A DNA stretch of 46,250 nucleotides from an uncultured Chlorobiaceae bacterium. Lineage in GTDB: Bacteria > Bacteroidota > Chlorobiia > Chlorobiales > Chlorobiaceae. The position numbers and the translations under genes were made by a program. Position 1 is the stretch's first letter. Each line of letters begins with the position of its first letter. This document shows positions 22,169 to 32,547 of the stretch, in pieces. The notes under the pieces are model-generated. The model was not told the origin of the DNA. It searched no databases and saw nothing but the letters and a program-made list of their open reading frames with translations. The stretch is taken from assembly GCA_903920215.1 (NCBI GenBank), contig CAIXLG010000212.1:1-46250 (forward strand), read 5' to 3'.

Positions 22169-23929
22169 TCATTTCGATTTTCTTTTGCCTTGTAAAGGCG
22201 TATGTTTTGCATCAACATCACGGACTTTCCCCATTGCAGTTCGATCCTGGCTTAGCTGCACTTGAGCGGTTTTTTCCTGTGCAATTATTTTGAGATTGTT
22301 CGATTCCTCGGCTGCGAACTCGGCTCGCATAGCAGCGATCCTGGCGTCTAAAACATTACGCTTGTTTTCAAGATCAATCTGCCGAAGCTCAATTTCTTCC
22401 TGTAATTTGAGGCCTGATGCCTTTTCATGAGCCAGCATATTCAAGCGCGCTCCGCCTGTTGCAACCCCACCAGAGCCTAAATAAACATCGAATATTTCCA
22501 CACCGTGATCTGAAATCAAAAATTCCCGCACCTGGTTAGAGTGGCTCATGCCGCGTGACTTGAGAATATAGATACCACGATTTCGCTCTCCATCACTTTC
22601 AAGATCCCTCAATAAAATCCATGAATCAATGAGTGATGAAATAGTAACTGCGGAAACCTCTGATGGCAATCCACTCGTCGTTAAGCTGCCAAACATGATC
22701 GTAATGCCAAGGGATTTCATATGGTCAACAAACTTCATCAATATTCTTTTTACATCACTGAAGTTTGCAATATCTGAAAAGCTGGTAACAGGATCCATGA
22801 TGACAACTTTTGGGGCGTACTTAGCGATCACCTTTAGAGCCAGGACAAGATGCATATCCAACCCGCACTGTGTAGGGCGCCTGGATTCCATGTGAAGAAG
22901 ACCTTTCTGTACCCACTGATCGAGGTTTAACCCAACCGAGCACATATTTCTACTGATTTGATCCGGCGACTCCTCAAAGGAAAAATAGACAACACGCTCA
23001 TTGCGCCTACACGCTGCATCCGCAAAATGTGACATGAAAGTAGTCTTACCCGTACCGGACGTACCAGAAATCAAAATGACACTACCCTTGAAGAACCCTT
23101 CGCCCCCAAGCATAGTATCCAGCCTTGGAATTCCGCTGGAAACTCTGGTATTCGAAACTTGGTGCTCCAGCCTTGAAGCAGTAATAGGTATGAGAGAAAC
23201 ACCCTCACTATCAATGACGAAAGGATACTCATTGGTGCCATGAGATGAGCCTCGATACTTCACGATACGCAATCTGCGTGAGGCAACCCGATCTTCAATG
23301 CTAATGGTTAAATTAATCACACAGTCAGAAACGAACTCTTCTATACCCTGACGAGAAAGGGTATCTATGCCACCTTCGCCTGTAATTACCGCAGTAACAC
23401 CCTTATCCTTGAACCAACGAAACAGACGACGCAGTTCAGCACGCAAAACGGCTGGATTAGGCAGACTGCTAAAGAGTGATTCAATGGTATCAAGAACGAC
23501 GCGTTTGGCACCAATCGAATCAATGGCGGCACCCAATCGAATAAACAGTGCATCCAGGTTGTAGTCACCTGCTTCAACTATTTCATTTCGATCGATATAA
23601 ACAAAATCAACAACCACCTTCTTGCCAGCAATTAAACCCTTCAGGTCAAAACCGATCGAAGCGACATTGGCGATTAAATCGTTTGTCGATTCTTCAAAGG
23701 CCATGAATACGCCGGGCTCATTACATTGCTTAGCACCCCGGAGTAAAAACTCCATAGCGATCAACGTTTTTCCGGTACCTGTGCCTCCGCAAATGAGGGT
23801 GGCTCGACCCTTGGGCAGCCCACCATCGGTAATGATATCCAAGCCATCAATGCCCGTTAAGGCCTTGAGAAGTTGCGGCCTGTGCTCCGGCATAAACTTT
23901 GGTTTTTGATTTACTTTAGCTTTCGCCAT
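22169..23929 (-). CDS. kaiC: KaiC-family double RecA-like ATPase
   Basis: Two Walker A motifs ([17 protein letters not shown]), [32 protein letters not shown]-terminal coiled-coil-like tail. Confidence 0.95.
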   Translation of the reverse strand: MAKAKVNQKPKFMPEHRPQLLKALTGIDGLDIITDGGLPKGRATLICGGTGTGKTLIAMEFLLRGAKQCNEPGVFMAFEESTNDLIANVASIGFDLKGLIAGKKVVVDFVYIDRNEIVEAGDYNLDALFIRLGAAIDSIGAKRVVLDTIESLFSSLPNPAVLRAELRRLFRWFKDKGVTAVITGEGGIDTLSRQGIEEFVSDCVINLTISIEDRVASRRLRIVKYRGSSHGTNEYPFVIDSEGVSLIPITASRLEHQVSNTRVSSGIPRLDTMLGGEGFFKGSVILISGTSGTGKTTFMSHFADAACRRNERVVYFSFEESPDQISRNMCSVGLNLDQWVQKGLLHMESRRPTQCGLDMHLVLALKVIAKYAPKVVIMDPVTSFSDIANFSDVKRILMKFVDHMKSLGITIMFGSLTTSGLPSEVSAVTISSLIDSWILLRDLESDGERNRGIYILKSRGMSHSNQVREFLISDHGVEIFDVYLGSGGVATGGARLNMLAHEKASGLKLQEEIELRQIDLENKRNVLDARIAAMRAEFAAEESNNLKIIAQEKTAQVQLSQDRTAMGKVRDVDAKHTPLQGKRKSK

Positions 23930-24286
23930 GATGTATGCACGTTCATGATTTCAATCCACCAGGATGCGATACAATACCTTCCTTCACTGCTCTTAGAATA
24001 TTCCATCAATTGACTCACCGGTAGAGACGATAAATACCATTACCAAATAATTACCGGCACCCTTCGCCTATATATAAGTATATTTTTTTATACGGAATCA
24101 AAATGCTTCAATCGCCAGGATGATTGCCAGCCAGTAAAGTGCGTGCGAATTCCAATATATAAAATAAATATACACCGGAATAGGAGTATATGTTCATTCG
24201 ATTCACCATAAGCTTTCATTAGCTCTGGCTAACCCTTGAACATGTGCTGATTATCAGGCAGGGAGTGAACGTATGGAACAAACCTA

Positions 24287-27200
24287 TCAATGATAGACTG
24301 TAACGCAATTCCTGCCATGACTCTTCGAAGAGTACATGGCATCATCAGCATTCTTCATCAGCGTCAGTTCATTCTCGCCATGATCTGGAAAAACAGCGAT
24401 ACCGATACTGCATGAAATATTGATGGCATGCCCCTCAATCTCGAAAGGCACTTGTAAGACTTTCAGAATTTTCTCTGCAATGGTAACCGCATTTGCTATT
24501 GCAGCAACCTGCGGCAACAGCACAACAAACTCATCTCCACCAAGACGAGCCAGGGTATCGCTGCTTCTCTGCAGAATTCCGAGAATCCGGTTTGCGACCT
24601 GCTGAAGCAGCACATCACCAGTTCCATGGCCGAGAATATCGTTAACAGGTTTGAATTTATCCAGATCAAATATCATCAACGCGGCCATTGTTCTGCTCCG
24701 TTGACAGAGGGCAATGGTCAATTTTATCTGCTCTGAAAGAAGTCGACGGTTTGGAAGACCCGTCAAAGAGTCGTGCATTGCCAGGTTTTCAATGGCATAT
24801 TTCTGTGCTTGAAGCTCTATCCGTTCATCATCACCCATTTTTTTTGCAACAATATCCCAGGTAATATCCGCCACAATACCTACCCATTTTATATCATGCT
24901 CATCATACAGAGCCAGCTTGTTGCCGACGCCAAGAATCGCAACAACCTTATTGCCGCGCAAAACCGGAACAACCACTTCACGCGTCACCCCAGCATGACC
25001 CTCCGGCATCCCTTTGCGATCATTGACCGCAGCATAATCGTTATGGATCACTGCGTTACGCTGCCGCGCCGCATCAGCCCATACTCCGGCACCGTCGAGC
25101 GCATAGTGCCGACCATCTCCCTCAGCCTTGCACATATTCTTATTTGTGTTGGTGGACCACGCCTGAAGTGATAGTGTTATCTGATCTTCATCAACAAAAT
25201 GAAAGAAGCCGATCGAGCTTTCAGTCAGCAGTTCAGCTTTATCAAGTGCCAACTGCAGCAGATCCTCTATCGAATGACTCTCTGCCATCTCAAGAAGAGC
25301 GAGGTGCAGTTCAGTGGTAATTTCGTAATGCCTTCGTTCCGTGACATCATGAACGATGGTATAGAGAGATGATCTGCCATCAGTGACAATCGTCCGGCTA
25401 TAGACCTCTACATCACGGATACTTCCGTCAGCCCTGCGATGGCGGAACACAAAGTAGTTTTTCTCTCCTGTTCTGGTTTGCTGGATAGCAGTCTCTATCT
25501 CTTCAGGGCTCAAGGTATTGATATCCTGAATACGTTTCTGGCGGATTTCATCGATCGTCCACCTGTAAAACTCAATAGCAGAATGATTTGCATCTTGAAT
25601 AAAGCCTGTATCAGGATTGATAATGAGCATAATGGCTGAATGGCCTTCAAACATATCCTTAAAGCGCTTTTCGCTCTGCATCAGCGATGCTTCAGTTTGC
25701 TTTTGCAGCTCCGCCAAATGGAGAGTGTCTAATGCGAACGACACATCCATGCCGATCTCTTTAAGAAGATTCATCTCTTCTTCATTAAACAGATTCTTTT
25801 CAATAGCATAAAGATTAAGTAATGCAACGATCACCCCGCTCTCTCGAACAGGCACTGAAATGGCTGAGTGAAAACCACCGGCGATTGCCATATTCCGCCA
25901 GTGCAGCATAGCAGGATCAGTCTGAATGTTATTACATACAATAACGTCTCCTCTTGCAACTGCCTTACCGATCATACCATTGTTAAAGGGAGCTTCTTTA
26001 ATGTTGAACGTCTTAAAGGGGAGAATATTCTCCATTTGACTGTGCACAACTGTCGGTGTAATAACACCGGATTCACAATCAAGTACCCCGATCCAGGCCA
26101 AGCCGAATTTGCCGGACTCCACTGCAACACGGCAAATGGTCGGGAACAGTTGGTCTTTATCTTTAACGCGCACAAGAGTTTCATTAATCTGCGAAAGTGT
26201 TGCGTAAATTCTGTTGAGATAAGCAATTCTTGATTCGTTTGCATTCTGTACGGTAATATCACGAGTGACTTTGGCAAAGCCAGTCAACTGATGATGTGCA
26301 TCATAGGTCGAGGTAATCACTACATCCGCAACGAATCGCGTACCATCCTTGCGCACCCTCAAACCCTCATCTTCCACTTTTCCCTCTTCAACAGCAGTTC
26401 TTAGTAAAAGAGATGGCTTGCCTGCAGCAATATCTTCATCAGTAAAAAACCGAGAAAAGTTTTGCCCGATAATCTCTTCGGCCTTATAGCCCTTCAAATA
26501 TTCAGCACCCTTGTTCCAACTCAAAACATCACCTTTCCTGTCGAGCATATAGATGGCATAGTCCTTAACGCTTTCAACCATCAGGCGAAAACTCTCATCG
26601 ATCTTGCGCATCTCATCGACGCCCTCTTCAATACGCGAATTCAGCTCGCTATTGAGTTGATGCAGCTCTTGCTCAGCACGCTTCCGTTTGCCGGCTTCCC
26701 GTTTGACGAAAATAAAAGAAAACACCAGCAGTGAAATACCAGAGCCTAACCCTGCCACCATGGCAAAAATCGTATCCTGCAAATCTGCATATGCTTCATA
26801 AGAGCGTTGCCTGAGAAGCACACTCTCGTTGATGTGCATCTCAAGCAGCACGCGACGGATTTCAAGCATCACCGGCCTGCCGATATCGCTTGCTATCAAC
26901 TCCTTTGCTGCTTCAAACCCGTCACTCCTTCTTTTCTCAACAACGTTGTTCATACAGTCAAGCTTATTCTTGATGAGAGGATCAAGCTTGTCTAACAGTT
27001 GTTGTTGACTCGGGCTGTCAAATGTCAATCGACGCAGCTCCAGCAAGTGCGGGATAATGCCGTTTGTTGATGAGATGGCAGCAAAATACGGTTCGAGAAA
27101 CACTTCCTTGCCCATAATAACGAAACCGCGCGGACCTGATTCAGCTTCAGTCACAAGAGAAAGCGTTTCATCAAGTTTGTGTTCAACCTGAAGCGAGCGC

Positions 27201-27334
27201 TCAACCAGGGCGTTACTTTCATTGAAAGCCTGCAGATGCAGACCCATATAGACGCTGGAACCGAGAATCATTGCAAAAGCCAAAGCAAATGCAATCTTTG
27301 GAAGACGGCTTATTCTGGTTTTATGCATAAACAA
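24287..27334 (-). CDS. CHASE3-PAS-GAF-PAS-GAF-GGDEF diguanylate cyclase-like protein
   Basis: N-terminal TM/CHASE3-like (ESGPRGFVIMGKEVFLEPYF), PAS segments, GAF segments, HDSLTGLPNRRLL...QRSSDTLARLGGDEFVVLL; RSSD matches an RxxD I-site. Confidence 0.92.
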   Translation of the reverse strand: MFMHKTRISRLPKIAFALAFAMILGSSVYMGLHLQAFNESNALVERSLQVEHKLDETLSLVTEAESGPRGFVIMGKEVFLEPYFAAISSTNGIIPHLLELRRLTFDSPSQQQLLDKLDPLIKNKLDCMNNVVEKRRSDGFEAAKELIASDIGRPVMLEIRRVLLEMHINESVLLRQRSYEAYADLQDTIFAMVAGLGSGISLLVFSFIFVKREAGKRKRAEQELHQLNSELNSRIEEGVDEMRKIDESFRLMVESVKDYAIYMLDRKGDVLSWNKGAEYLKGYKAEEIIGQNFSRFFTDEDIAAGKPSLLLRTAVEEGKVEDEGLRVRKDGTRFVADVVITSTYDAHHQLTGFAKVTRDITVQNANESRIAYLNRIYATLSQINETLVRVKDKDQLFPTICRVAVESGKFGLAWIGVLDCESGVITPTVVHSQMENILPFKTFNIKEAPFNNGMIGKAVARGDVIVCNNIQTDPAMLHWRNMAIAGGFHSAISVPVRESGVIVALLNLYAIEKNLFNEEEMNLLKEIGMDVSFALDTLHLAELQKQTEASLMQSEKRFKDMFEGHSAIMLIINPDTGFIQDANHSAIEFYRWTIDEIRQKRIQDINTLSPEEIETAIQQTRTGEKNYFVFRHRRADGSIRDVEVYSRTIVTDGRSSLYTIVHDVTERRHYEITTELHLALLEMAESHSIEDLLQLALDKAELLTESSIGFFHFVDEDQITLSLQAWSTNTNKNMCKAEGDGRHYALDGAGVWADAARQRNAVIHNDYAAVNDRKGMPEGHAGVTREVVVPVLRGNKVVAILGVGNKLALYDEHDIKWVGIVADITWDIVAKKMGDDERIELQAQKYAIENLAMHDSLTGLPNRRLLSEQIKLTIALCQRSRTMAALMIFDLDKFKPVNDILGHGTGDVLLQQVANRILGILQRSSDTLARLGGDEFVVLLPQVAAIANAVTIAEKILKVLQVPFEIEGHAINISCSIGIAVFPDHGENELTLMKNADDAMYSSKSHGRNCVTVYH

Positions 27335-28010
27335 TGTTGTTTACAACCTCCAGAGAGAAACTCCTTTTTCGATTATGGCCTCTTCATCAAAATGAGTTTT
27401 AAACACGCAACATCAAAAAGCTCTATGAGATGTATCAGTTCATCTTTACCAAACACTGCAGTACTTTGTGCTGCCAGAGTGGCGTCGTCGCGTGTGGACT
27501 TTTTTTCGAGCTGATCCTGACGGGTGATGCCAGTGAGGGTCGACAACTGCCTCAATGTGCACCATGGGGGGGAGTGAACAGAGTAGAATCAACATACATG
27601 TCACGGCCATACTGGCTTTCAGGCAGCAGTGAAATGCAATGTTCGCAGGATTAATATATTAATTTTCCCGGAATTCCGGATTAATACAGATGACTGCATG
27701 CGATGAACAATGCAATGATATGCCTTGCGCTGCCATGGCTTTTTTTCATTTTCAAATGCCATTGTTCTGTTGTCGCCTTTATTTTTGGCCATGAAAATGG
27801 CGATGCCGATATTCCATCAACTATTGATGATGTGAGCTTTAATCGTGAATGGTTCTTTTATTTTTTACCGGATCTTTTCTGCTCAGGGAGTGCATTACAA
27901 TTTGACAGATTATCACTACATTTTACACGTATAAGCCACAAATATTTTAGAGATTCCATCACCAGTCAGCTGGTAATTTGTCTCCCTCCGTTAAAAGCAA
28001 GTTACCCCCA

Positions 28011-31000
28011 ATGGCAAAAAAACAGAAAAACATTAACCTTGCCGCTTCCAGTGACTTACGCTCTCTGGCTGAAGAACGTCTTCAAAAAAAACACCTTGCC
28101 ACTCAATACTCCCGTCTCAGCACTTCGCCTTCACCCGAAGAAATGCTCAGGCTTGTCCATGAACTGGAGGTTCACCAAATAGAACTTGAAATGCAGCAGG
28201 ATGAGCTGGCTCGAACCAGGATTGAGCTGGAGGATAATCTAACTCGGTACACTGAACTTTATGACTTCGCACCAGTTGGGTATTTGACTTTGGGCCATGA
28301 CGGTAATATCCAGCATGCAAACCTGACAGCCACCAAACTTCTTGGCATTGATCGCTCCTGTTTAATTGGCATGTCGTTAAGACAATTTATTGTTCCCGAG
28401 GAGTATCGGGTATTTGATAATCTACTCGAAACAGTATTCTCTAAAAAAGTGCATGGTAACTGCGATGTGAAGCTTTTGGCTACCGCTTTCCAATCAGCCA
28501 CAACTCACTCTGATCACTCTATTCGCACATTGCGCATTGAAGCCGCCATAAGTGATACCGAGAAAGCATGCTGCATTATTCTCTCGGATATTACCGTTCA
28601 GAAAGTTGCTGAAGAAGCTTTACGCAAGAGTGAGCGTAACTTTCGTTCCATAACTGAACAGATGGCAGATGAGGTATTTGTTATAAACTCCATAGGAATA
28701 TTAACCTATGTTTCTCCTGTTGTGGAAAAACTTTTCGGCTATCTGCCACATGAGGTCATTGGACACCCCTTTACCATCTACTTGATGGAAGAAGATATTC
28801 CAAAAGCATTACAAGGATTCGACAAAACCCTGCAACATAAAACTACGAACCATATCTTCGAATTCAAGTTAAAGAGAAAAGACGGTTCGCTCTTTGACGG
28901 AGAAATCCATTTGCAATATTACCAGGATCAGGATACTTCAGGATTGATCGGATTGATCCATGATGTCAGTGATCGCAAGCTGGCGAAATTAAAAGCACAG
29001 GAAATGAGTGCCCGCTTTGAGGCCACCATTGATGCGTCTCAGATTGGAACCTGGGATTGGAATGTGCAAACCGGTGAAGTGATTCTCAATAACCGTTGGT
29101 TTGAAATTGCAGGATACAGCCCCGAAGATCTTGCTCCTGTGAGCATTCAGACATGGGTTGATTTAGCTCACCCGGATGATTACAGAGATTCAATGAAGAA
29201 GGCCGAAAAGCTTTTCACTGGTGAACAGCAGTATTATGAACACGAATGCCGGATGAAACACAAAAACGGTACCTGGATCTGGATTCTTGATCGAGGCAGC
29301 ATGTTGAACCGAACGGCCGATGGTAAGCCATTGCATATGCTTGGCACACATATTGACATTACTGAACGAAAACAGGCCGAGCAGGCATTGCGTGAAAGCG
29401 AAATAAAATTTCGTTCCATTACCGAACAAATATCAGAATTGGTTTTTGTTGCAGACTCTTCGGGAATTGTAACCTATGTCTCCCCGGTTATTGAAAAATT
29501 GTCTGGCTATTTACCAGATGAAGTAATTGGCCATTCCTTCACTGAATATTTAGCTGAAGATGAAATTTCAAAAATTGTTGAAACGTTTAATGATGCCATC
29601 GCACATCAATTGAAAAATCAGGTCATCGAATTCAAGTACAGAAAAAAAATGGCAAATTCTTAGACGCAGAAGTTCATTCGCAATATTATCATGCCAACGA
29701 TTTTTCCGGAGTAATCGGTGTAATCCTTGATGTTACTGACCGTAAGCTGGCTGAGAATCAGATAAAAAAACTGGGTACTATCGTTGAGCAAAGTCCCGCT
29801 ATTGTTCTCATTACCGATCGTCTCGGCCAAATAGACTATGTCAACCCCGCATTTACACAAATCACCGGTTATACATTTGACGAGGTAAAAGGGAAAAATC
29901 CCCGCTTTCTTCAGTCAGGCCTGACACCAAAAGCACTTTATGAACAGCTTTGGCAGACAATACTCTCGGGGAATATCTGGCGTGGGGAATTTCAAAACAG
30001 AAAGAAAAACGGTGGCCTCTACTGGGAAAAAGCGGTTATCTCAGGTATTCTGAAAGAGGGAGTGATAAGCAATTTTGTTGCGGTCAAAGACGATATAACC
30101 CAACTCAAGAAGAATGAACAACTTCTTGTAGAAGGCAAGGCGAGAGTGGAAGCTGCTCTTGCAAGTATGAGCGAAGCCATCTTTATCTCTGATACCACAG
30201 GAAAATTCACTCACTTTAATGATGCTTTTGCAACATTTCACAAATTCAGGAACAAAGAGGAGTGTGCCAAGACGTTTGATGAGTATCCAAAGTTTCTCGA
30301 CGTATACCTGATCACGGGAGAACTGGTTCCCGTGGAAAATTGGGTTGTACCGAGGGCTCTCGGAGGTGAAACCGGTACAGGAGCCGAATTTAGACTGCTA
30401 CGAAAGGATACCGGCGAAACATGGTTTGGAAGCTACAATTATGCACCCATTCGCAACCAGGAAGGGCTTATTGTTGGCTCAGTAGTCACCGGTCGAGACA
30501 TTAGCGAAAGCAAAGCTGCAGAAGAAAAGATAAAGGGTTATGTAAAACAGTTGGAAACCGCAATGCAGAGCACACTCCAGGCGGTAGCAAACGTCGTGGA
30601 AGCACATGATCCCTACACCGCAGGTCATGAGCGGCGCGTTGGCATCATCTCGGCAGATATCGCCCGGGAAATGGGATGGAGCGAAGAGAAGTGTCACACT
30701 CTGCAACTCATCGGATTGGTGCACGACATTGGCAAAATGAGCATACCTGCCGAAATACTTTCCAAGCCGGGCCTCTTGTCAAGAATCGAATTTGAGCTCG
30801 TCAAAACTCATGCTGAAAACGGCTATCAAATCCTCAAGGATGTCGACTTCCCTCTGCCGATTGCACAAATCATCCGGGAGCACCACGAACGCATGGACGG
30901 CAGCGGTTATCCGCAGGGCATGAAAGGAGAGGAGACACTTCTTGAATCGCGCATACTTGCCGTAGCCGATGTGCTTGAATCCATGGCTTCTCATCGCCCT

Positions 31001-31135
31001 TACCGACCAGCATTAGGGATCGAAGCAGCCCTTAAAGAAATTGAGAGTCATCGCATGCAGCACTTCGACCCGGAAGTAGTGGATGCCATGCTCCGCCTGT
31101 TTCGCGAAAAAGGCTATCAGCTCCCGGCTTTATAG
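28011..31135 (+). CDS. Multi-PAS HD-GYP protein; reading frame split by -1 frameshift at A8 (29642-29649)
   Basis: Frame-0 ORF 28011-29663 ends in a PAS domain; the -1 frame is open from 29648 through 31135 (NGKFLDAEVHSQYYHANDFSGVIGVILDVTDRKLAENQIKKLG...HDIGKMSIPAEILSKPG...HHERMDGSGYPQGMKG). Confidence 0.85.
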
Positions 31136-31753
31136 ATCACCGACCAAAGGCTGAGAAGACCGGAGTTAATAAGACCCCCAGACACACGCATACACATAGA
31201 ATATATGTAAATTCTGAACATTCAGCTCAGAACATACCCTGCTTTTCCCCAATGTAAAGAGCTGCAATTATGAGAATTAATTGCTGGCAATGAGTTGCCT
31301 CACGCCACAATGTTAGGAGGAAGCGCTCTGATCATCAACCTTATCATCAACACCAGAATGAGAAAAAGTGTTTAACATCCAGATTGTCGCACAATTCATA
31401 CCCAACGACAGCAATGACACTGCTGAAGCAATTGCTATATAAAATTCCTGTCTAAACAAAAGAAATAAATATATATTATTTATATATCAACTTTCATGAT
31501 CAGTGCAGCTATGAAATAAAGCTAGGCAACGACTGTAACTTCATCGACTTCAAGCGGAAAAATTATGCTGACAGCCAAATGAGTACTGCAAGTTACCCTA
31601 CTGATCATCAACTGCGACAAAAAATACTACTCGCCGATATTTTGATGGGCAGACAAAATGGTACAACAAAACCGATACATTGTGGCTTTTGTGTATGTAA
31701 TCACTCAATTTGACATTCTTTTACAAAGCAGAGCTTCGGGGAATTGACCAATA

Positions 31754-31846
31754 GAGATTAAAGCTGCCAGTGGCACTCATTTTGACACTGAGGCTGTCGA
31801 ATTATTTTTGAAGGCGCTTCAGAAAGAAGCAAAGGGGGCTAAGTGA
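31754..31846 (+). pseudogene. HD-GYP C-terminal remnant
   Basis: In-frame EIKAASGTHFDTEAVELFLKALQKEAKGAK-stop, like an HD-GYP C-terminus (cf. EIESHRMQHFDPEVVDAMLRLF in the intact gene); no upstream ORF. Confidence 0.5.
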
Positions 31847-31861
31847 AATTGATCTTACAAA

Positions 31862-32327
31862 CTCATTGTCGAGATAGAACGAGCCAAGCGCTATAGCGAA
31901 ACTGTCTCCATGGTGATGCTTGATATCGATAATTTTGCACAATACAACGAGGTCAACGGCCATATTTCTGCTGATTATGTGCTTTAAAACTCTTGCCGGC
32001 ATCATCACTGCTCAATGCAGGGTTTCTGATATACCCGCAAGATTTGGAGGTGATGAATTCGCCATTCTTTTTCCAAAAACGGATTCCATGACAGTACGGG
32101 AAATAGCTGAACGCCTGCGCAAGATTGTCAATGACACACAATTTCGTACTGAAAGCGGTGTGCCGATCAGCAAGCTGACAATCAGTATCGGGACAGCTAC
32201 CTTTCCACTTGACGCAAATGACTGGAATACTCTTATTTCACATACCGATAAAGCGATGAACAGGGCCAAATCTGCCGGAAAAAACAAGGTGATTTCTTTC
32301 TTTAAACATGATGAAACTGTTTCGTAA
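31862..32327 (+). pseudogene. GGDEF-domain remnant, 5'-truncated with 1-nt frameshift
   Basis: VEIERAKRYSETVSMVMLDIDNFAQYNEVNGHISADYVL then stop TAA at 31985; next frame continues KTLAGIITAQCRVSDIPARFGGDEFAILFPKTDS...GKNKVISFF; one extra T near 31983-31985 explains the break. Confidence 0.8.
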
Positions 32328-32547
32328 TACTGTATGGCTAACCTTAAAGAAGTGTCTTGCTTCCCTTGCTCAAGCAGAAATCGCACTGTGTGGTTTGTTA
32401 TATAGTACCAATGCTTTGTCATTGGAGCTTTTGACAAAGGTCTCAGAGGGTGGATGCTTTATTGATCTCAACAGCCATTTTGATGCTAAGACTATTGTGG
32501 AAAGAGGTGTGTCAGTCTGGAGATTGTAACCATAAAATTATAATACC

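Noticed and set aside
27373-27960. Minus ORF 27373-27555 and plus ORF 27703-28182 in the spacer between the GGDEF and PAS genes
   Set aside because: No domain recognised; the plus ORF overlaps the real PAS gene in another frame. A degraded gene is possible but unsupported.
31440-31500. AT-rich ATATATATTATTTATATAT stretch after the PAS/HD-GYP gene
   Set aside because: Simple AT-rich intergenic sequence without a supported function.
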